DNA from: Trema orientale
Lineage: Eukaryota > Streptophyta > Magnoliopsida > Rosales > Cannabaceae
NCBI GenBank assembly: GCA_002914845.1
Contig: JXTC01000086.1
Coordinates: 11,051 to 75,050 of the forward strand
DNA length: 64,000 nt
Direction of reading: 5' to 3'
Part shown: positions 1-10,800 of the stretch, one piece after another
How the letters are laid out: every line of letters starts with the position of its first letter
How positions within the stretch are numbered: the stretch's first letter is position 1
Position numbers and translations under genes: made by a program
Notes under the pieces: model-generated
The model's input: only the letters and a program-made list of their open reading frames with translations
Told to the model about the DNA's origin: nothing
Databases searched by the model: none

Positions 1-456
1 TTTTATATAATATTAATGATTCTTTATATTAAATTTAGTTCATTGAACGTCAAAAAGTTGTGTTACATTCGTCTCATCAAAATAAATAAAGAGATAAATA
101 TATATTTTCATGTTGAAATATATTGAACCTAACTATATTTTTACTATTCTATTTTTAAAATTTTTATAAAAATCCTAATTTTTTCATGATATGATTGGTC
201 CTATTATTATTTTTCTTTGCTATGATTGGTTGCAATATATACATGTATTATATAATATTGTATATAATTTAATATTAATGATATCTTATAATAAATTTGG
301 TTCATCGAACAAATGGTTGGGCTACATACGTCTCATCAAAATAAATATAGAGATAAATATATTTTTTAATGTTGAAATACATTGAATCTAACTATAAATT
401 AAGGTTAATGTATACAATATTAATGCAACTCGCGTAAAGCGCGGTATAACGACTAG
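1..456 (+). mobile_element. Helitron 3' terminal region (5' part outside window)
   Basis: The stretch ends in CTAG at 453-456 followed by T, preceded by a GC-rich near-palindrome (CGCGTAAAGCGCG, about 431-443) in otherwise AT-rich DNA. A short hairpin about ten bases before a CTAG|T end is the hallmark of Helitron 3' termini, which leave no target duplication. The upstream part contains two diverged copies of a block of about 145 bp at roughly 1-146 and 258-400 (period about 259 bp; both share TCTCATCAAAATAAAT, at 72 and 331). No Rep/helicase coding is visible, so it would be non-autonomous. The 5' TC end lies outside the window. Confidence 0.5.
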
Positions 457-585
457 TATATATATATATATATACACGTTTAATAGAATAAAACATCGGA
501 CACGATTTGGTGTCTTGGTGAGGATGAGCCGCAGCAGTAGGGTGAGCGACGGAAATGGCCTCGGTCGATCGGCGGTGCAGACGCT

Positions 586-652
586 GACGAGCAGCGAACT
601 ATGGGCTGGCGTTGACGAGCAGCGAACTACGGGCTGGTGTTGACGAGCAACG
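586..652. repeat. 28-bp tandem repeat, about 2.4 copies
   Basis: A unit beginning GACGAGCAGCGAACTA is repeated with a 28-base period and few mismatches. It sits in an unusually GC-rich island (about 500-780) compared with the AT-rich surroundings. No open frame of a recognisable protein runs through it. Confidence 0.7.
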
Positions 653-937
653 ACATGGGCGTGGTGGCTGCCTATGTACGATTGGATCGCGGTTTAGACT
701 CAAATGAGTGGCAGCGTGCTCGCGGATGAACAGCAACGACACAGATGAGCATGGGCGAACGATGATGTGTGGGTGCAAGCTTCAGAGTTTGTACAATGAA
801 CGAAACATGTTCCATTTTTCTGGATTTTGGCTCTGAACTTGGGTTTTGGAGATTCAAAGTTTTTATTTTTCCACAAAAAAAAAAGGATATTCAAGAGAAT
901 TGGTAACGGATTTGTAAGTTTGGCTCTGGTACTATAT

Positions 938-1147
938 TGAAACAGAAAATACGGCTATATTTTTATTTTCATTCATTATTTTAATTTAGTTAGATACAAA
1001 GCAATTATAGAGTGTTTATAATAAAATACCCTACAAACACATTTCCCATAATTATCTTAAAACAGGGAAAAAAAATTTCCTTGAAACAAGGAAAAAGAAT
1101 TTTCTTGAAATAAGGAAAAAGTGGAAAACATCATACACACTTCAACA
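938..1147 (-). mobile_element. Solo LTR of a Copia-type retrotransposon
   Basis: Read on the minus strand this 210-bp block starts TGTTGAAG and ends in CA. It aligns over its full length with the LTR at 52487-52701, sharing for example AAACACTCTATAATT and runs such as TTTCAAGGAAAT. No polypurine tract, primer-binding site or coding sequence adjoins it, so it is a solo or truncated LTR. I could not find a target-site duplication at its ends. Confidence 0.7.
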
Positions 1148-1472
1148 GTAAGCAGAAACGGATTAAAGCAACCCAAGAAAAAGCTTTGAGATATGTAGTT
1201 TTTTCTTTGTAAATGTAATGTTCGTATTGATCGGTCGAAAAAAATACTAGAATCACATTTTGGTTTTAATAAAAACTTTTAGCCAAATCATTATCTTAGT
1301 TTCAAACAATTGTATACGTAGTATTACTTTTGTTAAGAAAGAAAAAAAAAAAGTGAAAACAATCAGTTAGTCATCATCACAAAAAGAACGGAAAGAGGGA
1401 AAGAAATGACACTATGGCAATAAAAATTGCATATATTAAATTACAAAATTAGGCTTGGCATATTCAAAGAAT

Positions 1473-1644
1473 GGGCGCGTCTACAGTAGGGGCGTCCCTG
1501 CGTAGGGCCCTGTCTATACACCGTTTGATGGGAATCTATGTATAAACAGATTCTCCACAGATTCCCATTATTCCCTATAGATTCTTATCAAACGGTGTAT
1601 AAAGGGTGGCCCTACGTAGGGGCGCCCCTACTGTAGCCCTCCCC
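1473..1644. mobile_element. Mutator-like MITE, family 1 copy A (172 bp)
   Basis: The block folds back on itself: the left arm contains CTACAGTAGGGGCG and the right arm its complement, and an inner pair TATACACCGTTTGAT / ATCAAACGGTGTATA surrounds the centre. It is flanked by the identical 9-bp direct repeat TCAAAGAAT at 1464-1472 and 1645-1653. A 9-bp duplication with long terminal inverted repeats fits the Mutator superfamily. A second family member lies at 14067-14191. Confidence 0.8.
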
Positions 1645-1993
1645 TCAAAGAATTATACGACAATAAAAGTCAGAACTTTCTAAATTATCACGTTGCCAAA
1701 CTTGGAGACTAGAGTTATAGGCCTTTTTTTTTTATTCCTTAAAGTAGTATATATTTCTGGTGCTTAGTAATTTTGTCCATATATAAAGCCTTTGATTCCT
1801 CAATTGGTTGTTCTCATCTGTTCTCCCTTTCATTCCTATCTTAATCCACAAATTAGGTATAATTGTTTTCACTAACAAACGTCTATAAAACAAACATGAC
1901 TGTTAGACCTAAATCATGATACCAGTTAGTACTTAGTATTAAGCAACAAGCACTAGCCTTTGTTAAAAAAAAAACAATAAAAAAAATTAAAAA

Positions 1994-2683
1994 ATGGAGT
2001 GGGATCCCAACCTGTTTTGGTACGGTCTCCTCGCCATGTACCTCATGGGACCACCGACCTCCCTGTCTCTTCGGTCTCTCACTACAAAGACTACAGCGGA
2101 GACGAGCGGTTCTGGTGGCGCTTTTTCCCTGGAGCAGCGGTTTTCTTCGCCGGAATGGCTGTGAATGTGCGGTCGGACCGGGTTCTGGTCCAGCTCAAGA
2201 GGGCCGGCGGAGGGTACAGGGTGCCGAGGGGATGGTGGTTCGAGTTGGTGAGCTGTCCGAATTATTCTGGGGAGTGGAGTGTGTGGAGTGGCTGGGTTGG
2301 GCCGTGATGACGTGGTCTTGGGCTGGGCTTGGCTTTTTTCTCTACACGTGCGCCAACTTGGTGCCTCGTGCACGTGGAACCCATAAGGGCCTGTTTGGCA
2401 CAACTTTCAAAGATCTTTTAGGGCTCAAAAGATCTTTTAGGAGTGTTTGGATGAATTTTTAGAAGATCTTTTTGTATCCAAAAGATCTTTTTAAAGAAGC
2501 ATGAACCTACCATCTTTTTTAGGAAGATCTTTTTATACTTTTACTTCAAGAAGTAAAAGTTATCCCAAACAGGCCCTAAGTGGTAGAGGGAGAAGTTTGG
2601 GGAAGATTATTCCAAATCTAGAAAAGCTGTCGTTCCTTTTTTGTATTGATTATTATGGTCTCTGCCTCTTTTTGAGTAGCTGA
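1994..2683 (+). pseudogene. DET2: DET2 (steroid 5-alpha-reductase) pseudogene, copy A
   Basis: Compared with the intact copy at 53474-54256, the start survives ([19 protein letters not shown]) but after about residue 20 the sequence jumps to [16 protein letters not shown], a deletion of roughly 110 codons. Further on, five extra bases near 2270-2280 shift the frame between CPNYSGE and CVEWLGW. A 190-bp MITE splits the codons for HKW, and a TAG stop follows the W codon at about 2583. The tail (KFGEDY, then SRKA and PFLY plus stop at 2681-2683) is still readable. The family makes brassinosteroid precursors in the ER membrane; this copy cannot encode a working enzyme. Confidence 0.9.
2387..2576. 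mobile_element. Tourist/PIF-Harbinger-like MITE inside the DET2 pseudogene
   Basis: Terminal inverted repeats GGGCCTGTTTGG and CCAAACAGGCCC bound 190 bp of AT-rich DNA containing several AAGATCTTTT motifs. The 3-bp direct repeat TAA flanks it (2384-2386, 2577-2579). Removing the element and one TAA restores CATAAGTGG, which matches the intact DET2 copy, so the insertion site and duplication are confirmed by comparison. The TAA duplication is typical of PIF/Harbinger elements. Confidence 0.9.
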
Positions 2684-3309
2684 ATGGAAATTGATTAAAT
2701 GGAATACACCCATACTATTACAATGGGAGCTTGGTGTTGAATATTAGTTGAGACTAATAAATATGAGAAAGTTTTCATAGAAAATATGAATATTCCTAAT
2801 AACCTATACAACTTCATCTTGTGCGACTACTATTGGTAACTTCTTTAATCATTAATCCTTAATTGTTAATCCTTAATGTAGAATTCTATCTCTGCAAAAA
2901 ATTAAATAAATGTAAATAACCTCTTACCGACCACTAAGTGGTTGATCTATGGAAGGTTAAGATTAGAGATGTTAACTGGGTCGTGTCGTGCTGATTCAGA
3001 CACATTTAACTGCAGTATATTCGTGTCTCGTGTCTTGTTCGACCCATAATGTGTTTGTGCATGTGCTGTGCTCGTGCCCGATTTCATATCATAATCGTGT
3101 CATTATTGTACTCGTCTCTTTTCGTGCATAATTGTTCTCCTTTTCGATATTGTACTATTATCGTACCTAATCGTACCCGTTTTTGATATTGTACTAATTT
3201 TCATGCCTAATTATTCTCTTTTCCAATGTTGTGCTATTTCCGTGCCTAATCGTACCCGTTTCTGACATTATGTTATTTTCATACTAATTACACCCGTTTT
3301 AGATACTAT

Positions 3310-3669
3310 GGCCCCGTTTGTTTCGCCTATTTGAATGTGTGTATTTGAATGGAAATTGTGGAATGAGTTATAATTGGAATGGAAAATATTTGAATGGAAA
3401 AAATAGTGGAATGGGTTATAATTAGAATGGGAGTATTGGAATGGACCATTCAAAAACACCTCTTACCCTCCATTCTCATCTAAGACACAAAAATCCATTC
3501 AAATAATTGATGTGAATGATGAATCATTTGAATGGAAAAACTAAATTGTTGAAACAAACACTCATTCCAAAAGACCATTTGAATAGAAAATTTTGAGTTG
3601 TTGAAACAAACACCCATTCAAATGAATTTTCCATTCCAATGGAATGGAATGGGCGAACCAAACGGCCCC
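3310..3669. mobile_element. Tourist/PIF-Harbinger-like MITE (360 bp)
   Basis: Ends GGCCCCGTTTGTTTCGCC and GGCGAACCAAACGGCCCC are inverted repeats; the interior is dominated by TTTGAATGGAA-type motifs and their complement. TAT flanks both sides (3307-3309, 3670-3672). The host sequence is itself a degenerate repeat, and closing the gap restores TATGTTATTTTC, which also occurs in a neighbouring repeat copy (about 3270). This supports a 3-bp duplication. Confidence 0.8.
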
Positions 3670-3994
3670 TATGTTATTTTCATGCTAATTGTGCTTATTT
3701 TTTATTATGATATTCATGTGTCTAAACTTGTCCATGTTCTATATTATATATGATTTCAAGTCTAATTATTTCTATTTTCAAACTCTTACTATTTTTGTTC
3801 CATAATCATGCTCATTATCGAATTTTTTTTCCTCAAATTTAGTTGTTTTAATACTATTAGACATATTTCCCTTTAAGTAATTATGAATTATGAATTGTTA
3901 ATTATTATATAATAGAAAGAAGGAAAATTATCACTAAAATACCATGAAAAAAACACATTGTGTCTTTGGAAATTTAAAATAAGTACTTCTATTT

Positions 3995-4645
3995 GAGAGA
4001 AATTATCACTAAAATACTATCTGTTTTAGAAAATCGTAAAAAAAAGCCTTATATTATTAAAAATTCAAAATAAATACATTTTATTTTGAATTATAATATC
4101 ATTTGCTACTTTTAACTGGTTAAAAGCTTCAAAAAAAATTAGTAAAATTAACATTTTATTCCTTATTATATTATTTTAAGGCACATACTATACTTGAAAA
4201 ATGAAGGAAGAGAGTTCGAAAATTTCGAAAGTGATAGAAAAAAAACTCTTCTCCATAGTTGCAGCATAAATCTAGAAAAGAAAAAAAAAATCCAAAATTT
4301 TCGAAAATTTCGAAAGTGACAAAATTTTTTGAAAATTTTAGATTTTCTTTTCTAATATGGATTTGTACTGCAACTATGGAGGGAAAAGTCGTTTTTTTTT
4401 AAAAGAGGTTTTAGACCATATGTATTCTCTCTTCCTTCATTTTCAAGTGTGATGTGTGCCTAAAAATAATATAATAAGGGGTAAAATATTAATTTTACTA
4501 ATTATTTTGAAGCTTTTAATCAGTCAAAAGTAGTAAATGATATAATAATTCAAATAGAATGTATTTATTTTGAATTTTTAATACTACAAAGGTTTGTTTT
4601 TTCACACTTGTTAAAAACATAGGTTGTTTTAGTGATAATTTCCCT
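3995..4645. mobile_element. Large foldback element with arms over 200 bp
   Basis: The arms run inward from AAATTATCACTAAAA at about 3999 and its complement ending near 4640. They pair through AATTCAAAATAAATACAT / ATGTATTTATTTTGAAT, then AGTAAAATTAA, and on to an inner pair around CTCCATAGTTGCAG / CTGCAACTATGGAG. No open frame is present. The left end is partly duplicated at about 3921-3994. Long inverted repeats suggest a Mutator-like foldback element, but no target duplication was found. Confidence 0.7.
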
Positions 4646-4720
4646 CGTGCCTGTGTCGTGCCGGTCCGGATACATTTATTTATCATGCCGTGCTCGTACC
4701 AGCTCATTTTGACACCACTA

Positions 4721-6149
4721 GTTGAGGTTGTGAGTCACGCCCAATGAGAGATACACTATGGTCACCCCTTTAATCCCCTATTTTATTACCCCAGAAAAAA
4801 AAAAAAAAAAAAAAATTTCTTGCCTAAGAGCGTAATATCGCAATTTAAGAAGTGTGCGACTAACAAGTTTAACACACTAAATATATTTTTGTTGCAAGAA
4901 GTTAGGTCGTGTGTTGTTTTTCTGGTGTATAGGAGAAGTGAAAGGGATTCTCGTTACAGAAATACTGTTAGTGATGTTCATTAGCTTTACAACCAACTAA
5001 CCAACCAGAAGGAACACTACTATATATGCGTCTGTTTCTCTAAAGTTTAATCTGATCATCTAGATATATATGCATCGGTGATCGTATATAGTTGGCTGCA
5101 GTCTTTCTGGATATTAGTATAGATATCTGATCGTACTACATATATAGGTATTATGAAGATAAATACTGTTCTGAGCATTTTGATGATGTGAGAATGTAAC
5201 CTTTTTGAACTTTTTACCAAGTAAATTTGATATATAAAAATGAACATGTAATTGTGTTAAATCTGTGTTACGATCTTTAAATCGACCTGCTAATCTAATA
5301 CAGTGAAAAAACATTAGTGTGATTAATGTTTTTCTTTATTGTTATGCAACTATAAGGTATCCAACTCCAAGCAAAAATGATTAATCTTGTACCTAATTGA
5401 TAAGGTGGTATTTTCATAATCAAACAGCAAACAACAATGAAAAGGATAAGAAAACATACGTTGTTCCAAATATCACCCACTCCTCCGCAATCTATACAAA
5501 AGTGATTCAAGTTCATGAACAAAAAGAGAAACAGGAAGTGTCCAGAGTTCTATTACTTGAGCCAAAAAACACTAATCTCAAAAAGAGGAAAAAAAAGAAA
5601 AAAGAAAAATGGCACATAGATTCTAATATTATGAAAAACAAATTCCAACTAAAAAGTTCGAGGCTGAAAATTTGTGTTATTCTTTGCTTTCTTCCTATTC
5701 CTGTAGATGACTCGTGCTCCATGGCTACAAATGTCAATAGATACTTAAAGGCACTTAGCGAGAGCTGACAGTTAACTGTCTCTCGGAGTGTTAGTACATT
5801 TTGGACTCATTTTATCAATGACTTCCATCTCTGTTCTCAACCATCTTCATCTCTGACTATCCACCAACTGCTGATAGAAAATGAAATACACCATAACTGC
5901 TTAAGCTAATCAGTTCAATTCCAGAAGACGCAGAAAAGAAAGCGAGAAGAAAACAGAGGACTCCTTATGTAATTTAAAATTTATTTGCTGTGACACTACA
6001 AATCCGAAAGGGAGATTTGTTTTATCATACAAACATAAGAAAAAATATCACTTCCATTTCCTAGCTCCAAAACCAATCTTAAGGAAAAAGACAATGGGGA
6101 AAAGGAGAAAAGAGGCTGAGCATACAAAATAAAACAGAAGGGACTCACA
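4721..6149. other. Intergenic region and CAC3 3' flank
   Basis: It holds AT-rich DNA with a poly-A run at about 4795-4815 and no gene I recognise. The part nearest 6149 is the 3' untranslated region of CAC3, whose end I cannot place. An imperfect palindrome CTGACAGTTAACTGTC lies near 5765. Predicted frames here have no recognisable domain. Confidence 0.5.
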
Positions 6150-9100
6150 TTAAACGAAGGTGCGATTTGCACCAACATTCAGCTTCAGTCTTGCCTCATC
6201 CGGACTGTCATTTTCCAGACTCCCATCCAGTCCTCCGGAAGATTCTATGCTTTTTGAAATTTCTGCCTTCAGCTTCTCATGCTTCTCTTTTAGGTTCGAA
6301 GAATCCAAGGCAGCTGCTAGGCTCTGCTTAATCTGTTGCTCCAAAGCTGCAATTCTTCTTTTGGCTTCTAAATCGGGTTTCTTTCCTGCCTTCGCGATCT
6401 CCAACTTCAGAAGCTCTATCTTGTACTTCAGATCTGTTGAGCTGACAACACTTTCAATTCCATGGTGTATTTCTTCATTCAATTCTTCTATCTGGGATTT
6501 TACCTCTGGGGTTGGAGTATGTTCTTCTAGGTAAGTTGCTTTTGACTTCACAACCTCAACATCCAGACCCAAGGACTGGAGAACATCTACCAACTCAAAC
6601 TCTAACTCTTTCTTGAGCTTCACAATTTTCTCCTTTAGGCCGGAGTCCAATTCACCAAATTTAGAGACCCCAGAATTTTGAATTTCAGTCTTCAGTGCCG
6701 CAAACTTTTCCTTTATATCCTGTCTTTCCATGACCTCTTTAAATTTTTCGTTGACTTCCTGCTTCATCAAGGCAGCCTTCCTGTTCTTATCTGCAATATT
6801 CTTGGCTTTCGATAATTCTTTCACCATGTCAAGCTTATTCTTCAGGCTTTCATAATTAGGTGCCTTTGGCAGGCTCTGGTTGAACTCGTCCCTAAGCTTA
6901 TCAATCTTACTTTTGAAGGCTGGATCCACGAGTTGGTCTTGTGAATTTGCTTTTAAAAAGTCCTCCCGCAGAGCCGCAAACTTGTCCTCAAAACCCAAGG
7001 CCTTAGCTGCCTCAGAAAATTCCAGATCAATTTCCTTCTTCAGTTTTTCTATTGTCTCATTTAGACGCAACAATGGAGGTTCACTAGAGGATTCCTTAGC
7101 TTTCAAAATTTGTTGTTTAACCTTTTCAACTTCACCCTCCAAATCCACATGTAGAGTCCTCCCAAGATTAGGTTCCTCTTTCTTTTTCATGTTTACTTTC
7201 CTCTTTGGATCTATTGGAATTCCTTCTTGGAAGCCACCAATTTTCCTGAACTTAAGCATGCGATGTTTCAATAGCTCCTGTGTGTCCAATTTGTTAAGCT
7301 CCTGTTTACAACCAAACAAACATCTCAATAAGCATGTAACTCCAACTATTCATCTAAGAAAATGATTAAATCTGAGTGGCACTTACATCCATTGCTTCAT
7401 TAATTGCAGCTTTTATCTGTTTTGAGGTCCATGAGGGATCAGCATGTGCACCACCTAGTGGCTCCTGTTAAAGAGAAAAAGTTCTTCTGAGAAACCTGAA
7501 TGATTACATAAAGTCTAAAATGCTAACACTGAACTGAAGCAGCAATTATTGAAAAGGAAACTCATTTAGCACTATAAAAGAACCCTGCTATTTGACACCC
7601 GACATTTACAATACACAATTTGAACATCAAATTTGGAAGGCCTACAGATAAGTGTGGGACCCCATATCCGTGCCACACAACCTTGTGGGGCTCCAGTTGA
7701 GCAACTCCAGGGAGGATTTAAACAAACTCACTTCCAACCATAAAAGCTTAAATTGTCATGTCGACAAGGTTAGAAATTTACAAATCCAGTCAAATAAGTG
7801 ATAACCAGAGCAATTTTAAGGGCAGAAATAAATGCACAGTATTTATTGAGAAGAGGAAAGAGGATAATTACAGGAATGATCCCATCTGCAATTTGCAGCT
7901 TGCACAATTCTGATGCAGTAATTTTCAACTTCTCAGCAGCCTGAAAAAGAAAGAACATAATTACAATAATACATGTAGCATAATCAATCCTTTTTTTTTT
8001 TCTTTTTTTTGGTGATGAGTATATTCATAATCAAATTGCATGACAATCATATAAGGAACTTCTGTGTTAACCTTTGGTGAAGCTTTGGCACTCTTCCACA
8101 AGATTGCTGCACATGCTTCTGGACTAAACAGTGACAGAAACAAAGACAAAACACGAAGAAAGAACAGATCAGATCATATATGGCTTGGATTCGGTATAGC
8201 AGCTCATGTTCGCCGCACGACAGAAATTTGAAACTTTCGAAAGCCGAGGGAAAAACAATTGAACAGATCTAGCAATAAAGTATCCTACTTAGTGATAGGA
8301 CTGACTCCACATACTTCTGCACTAGTGATAAGGGAAAGTAGAACGAAATTCAAACATATTGCCTAAAGCCATTTGCCTCCCGGTCACTGACAGTTAAAAT
8401 AATTATCTACAGAGCGACACATTAGCATGCCAACCATTGAGATCCATTTTCTCCGCACTTGGTTTTTATTTTGTTTTGTTTTTTTTTGTGTATTTTCTTT
8501 TCACTGCTAGGAAGAAGACAACACAAGCACATATTTAAAACCAAACTCGCATTACCTGGCAACATAGAAAACTGCATTCTCAAGCATTAACAATTTATTA
8601 GCACAGCCGATGGCAAGGGCACCACCAGAGCCACCTTCCCCAATGACAATAGAAACAATTGGTACTTTCAGACCAAACATAGTCCTCAAATTGTGAGCAA
8701 TGGCTTCACCCTGAAGGCATAAAGAGAAATTAAAATCAAATGCCGCACACTAAAAGGGAACCATGTTTCTTATTGGAAGAAGGAACTATGAAATATTTAA
8801 ATCATAGTTGTGAACACACTTGGCCTAGTTCCTCAGATTTAAGGTCTGCAAATGCACCAGGAGTATCGATGAAAGTTATTATAGGGAACCCATGGTGATC
8901 CGCATAATACATCATGCGTAGAGCTTTCCGATAACTGTTTCAATGTAAAACATTATTGTCAGGGTCATGCAATGAAAAAATGACGTCCCAGAAGTTGGCA
9001 AAGGAGTTAATAGCATTTCCGATTTCATCTTAAAGCTTATGGATAATCCAATAATGCAGAACATACCCATGAGGAGTAGGCATCCCGAAGTTACGCTGAA

Positions 9101-10800
9101 TGTTTTCCTTTGTGTTTCTACCCTTTTGATGACCCATAAACATGTAACGTTTACCATCTATGGTTCCTATACCAGTAACAATAGCAGGGTCATCATACCC
9201 TGATCGGTCTCCATGAAGCTCCACAAACTGGATATGTGGATACGCAAAAGATATTAGTCAATACAATAGCATCCAGCATCCATAAAGCTTAAAGCTGAAG
9301 ATCAAATTGTCGATATGCATTAACTCTTAGAGTGATATAATCAATATCAGACCTTATCAGTTATGCTGAACACGTGATCAAGAAAAGTCGGCCTGTTAGG
9401 ATGCCGTGCAATATTGACTCGTTGTATGGGAGTCAGATGTGTATACAAGTCTTTCAGAGCCTGAAAACAAAGCCAGAAAGTACTGAGAAGAGTTCAAAAC
9501 AAGAGTCAGACTACGCGAGTACACCATAATCTGCTGTTGAGGCCTCATCTAAACATAAATACAGTGTAGAATGCCAAAGAAAGATAGCAAACATCCCAAG
9601 AAATACTCACTCATACATGATTACAAATGTCATGTGCCTGCTTTAATTTAAAGTGTAAAGGTAAAACACTTTCTGGGCACAAATTCCATATCAATATACA
9701 TTGTCAAATGCATTAGCATATTAGTCAATATTTGTGCCTTCTCATAATTCTGGTTTATCCCCAAGTGATATCCAACACATGTCATGCTCGGTGGTTTACC
9801 CTATAATGAACGCTATTCCTAATTTGGGAATCAAGAAAAACAAAAACACCTATAACTCAATCCCTGTTGAAAACTCAATGTTGAATTGTTTGGTTAATCA
9901 ATAGTTGGCATCCAATTATCAGGAAACACACAATAGTTTTGACTCTGATCTCTAGTTAAAGATCTAACTACTATGAATCCACGCAACAGTGTTAACTTCT
10001 AACTGGATTTCCGGTATCCCAACTTTTGAAAATTTGGCTTACTGGGCAAGCAAACCACAGATACACTTCACACAACAAGGCCCGACCTTCAGCATAAGAT
10101 TGTCAAAAATCAGGATAAGAAGAAACACCTTGGAAAGGATGCACAATGGATAAGAGCTGTCAAAAGAGTTTTAAGTAAAGAAGGTTAAACAACCCATTAG
10201 CCCTACGAGCTGAATTAAAGTAGTGCACTTAACATCAAGTCAGAACAGTTATCTATTATTGCCCATATTAAATTAATTATCAAACCTGATGATATTTGTT
10301 CTCCAACATAATAATCTGATCACTGAAGTCCAACCCAGTTTCAGTTGCCATCTTCCGAACCTGCAAAAGGGTAATTGTACCATTCAAATAAAAACTCGAC
10401 GAAGTCTCAAATAAGCAACAATTGAAAGAGGGGAAAAAAAAAAAAAAGCAACATAACAAAACGATATGCTTACATCAATAATTTTCCTTTCGAGATCAAC
10501 AAGAGGCTTCTCGAACTCCAAAGTAACGGGTTTGGGCTTCTCTTTCAGAGGCTTGAAATGGGACAGATGAGTAAGGACTCCGCCTTTAACATTCGGATCC
10601 GGATCCTGGGGCCACGGATAGTCATGCTTCTTCCCCTTCCTAAGCTTGGCCGCAACAGTGAAATCCCTCCTCCTCGTCCCTAATCGCGTTCTCCCCAGGG
10701 CTCTCAAAGGAACACCGCGAACTCCATTACTGGAGCTCCGAAGAAGATCCGAAGCCGGTTTCCCAGTGAAGGCAACCGGAGAATGAGATATCGAAGCCAT
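6150..10800 (-). CDS. CAC3: Plastid acetyl-CoA carboxylase carboxyltransferase alpha subunit
   Basis: This subunit, with plastid-encoded accD, moves the carboxyl group from carboxybiotin to acetyl-CoA, making malonyl-CoA for fatty acid synthesis in the chloroplast. Coding exons on the minus strand: 10474-10800, 10286-10360, 9353-9460, 9067-9227, 8820-8934, 8556-8710, 8072-8123, 7872-7940, 7387-7464, 6150-7301. Phases join exactly to give 763 residues, close to the plant norm (about 770). Residues 1 to about 55 are Ser/Arg-rich like a transit peptide. The accA-like carboxyltransferase domain spans about 90-380 with [32 protein letters not shown] and [12 protein letters not shown] (about 286-297). 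Exon 10 encodes a charged coiled-coil extension of about 380 residues that bacteria lack but plants have. The start is the MASISH methionine; an in-frame ATG five codons upstream is possible. Confidence 0.96.

Larger units (their letters stand above)
2964..4720. mobile_element. Old hAT-like element carrying two nested insertions
   Basis: The ends TAGAGATGTTAAC (2964) and, on the other strand, TAGTGGTGTCAAA (4720) match at 9 of 13 positions. The flanks GTTAAGAT (2956-2963) and GTTGAGGT (4721-4728) match at 6 of 8, as expected of an eroded 8-bp hAT duplication. Between the ends lie degenerate repeats rich in TCGTGTC and CCTAATCGTACCCG (about 3090-3310), the MITE at 3310-3669 and the foldback at 3995-4645. 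The assignment to one element is inference from the ends. Confidence 0.45.

Noticed and set aside
1987..2403. 138-residue minus-strand open frame over the DET2 pseudogene
   Set aside because: It is an antisense shadow of GC-rich DET2 sequence; the plus strand gives the clear homology.
5397..5768. 123-residue plus-strand frame
   Set aside because: Lys-rich run from an A-rich tract; no recognisable protein.
6160..7365. Plus-strand open frames across the last CAC3 exon
   Set aside because: Antisense to the coiled-coil exon; Ser/Phe-rich composition is the complement of Lys/Glu codons.
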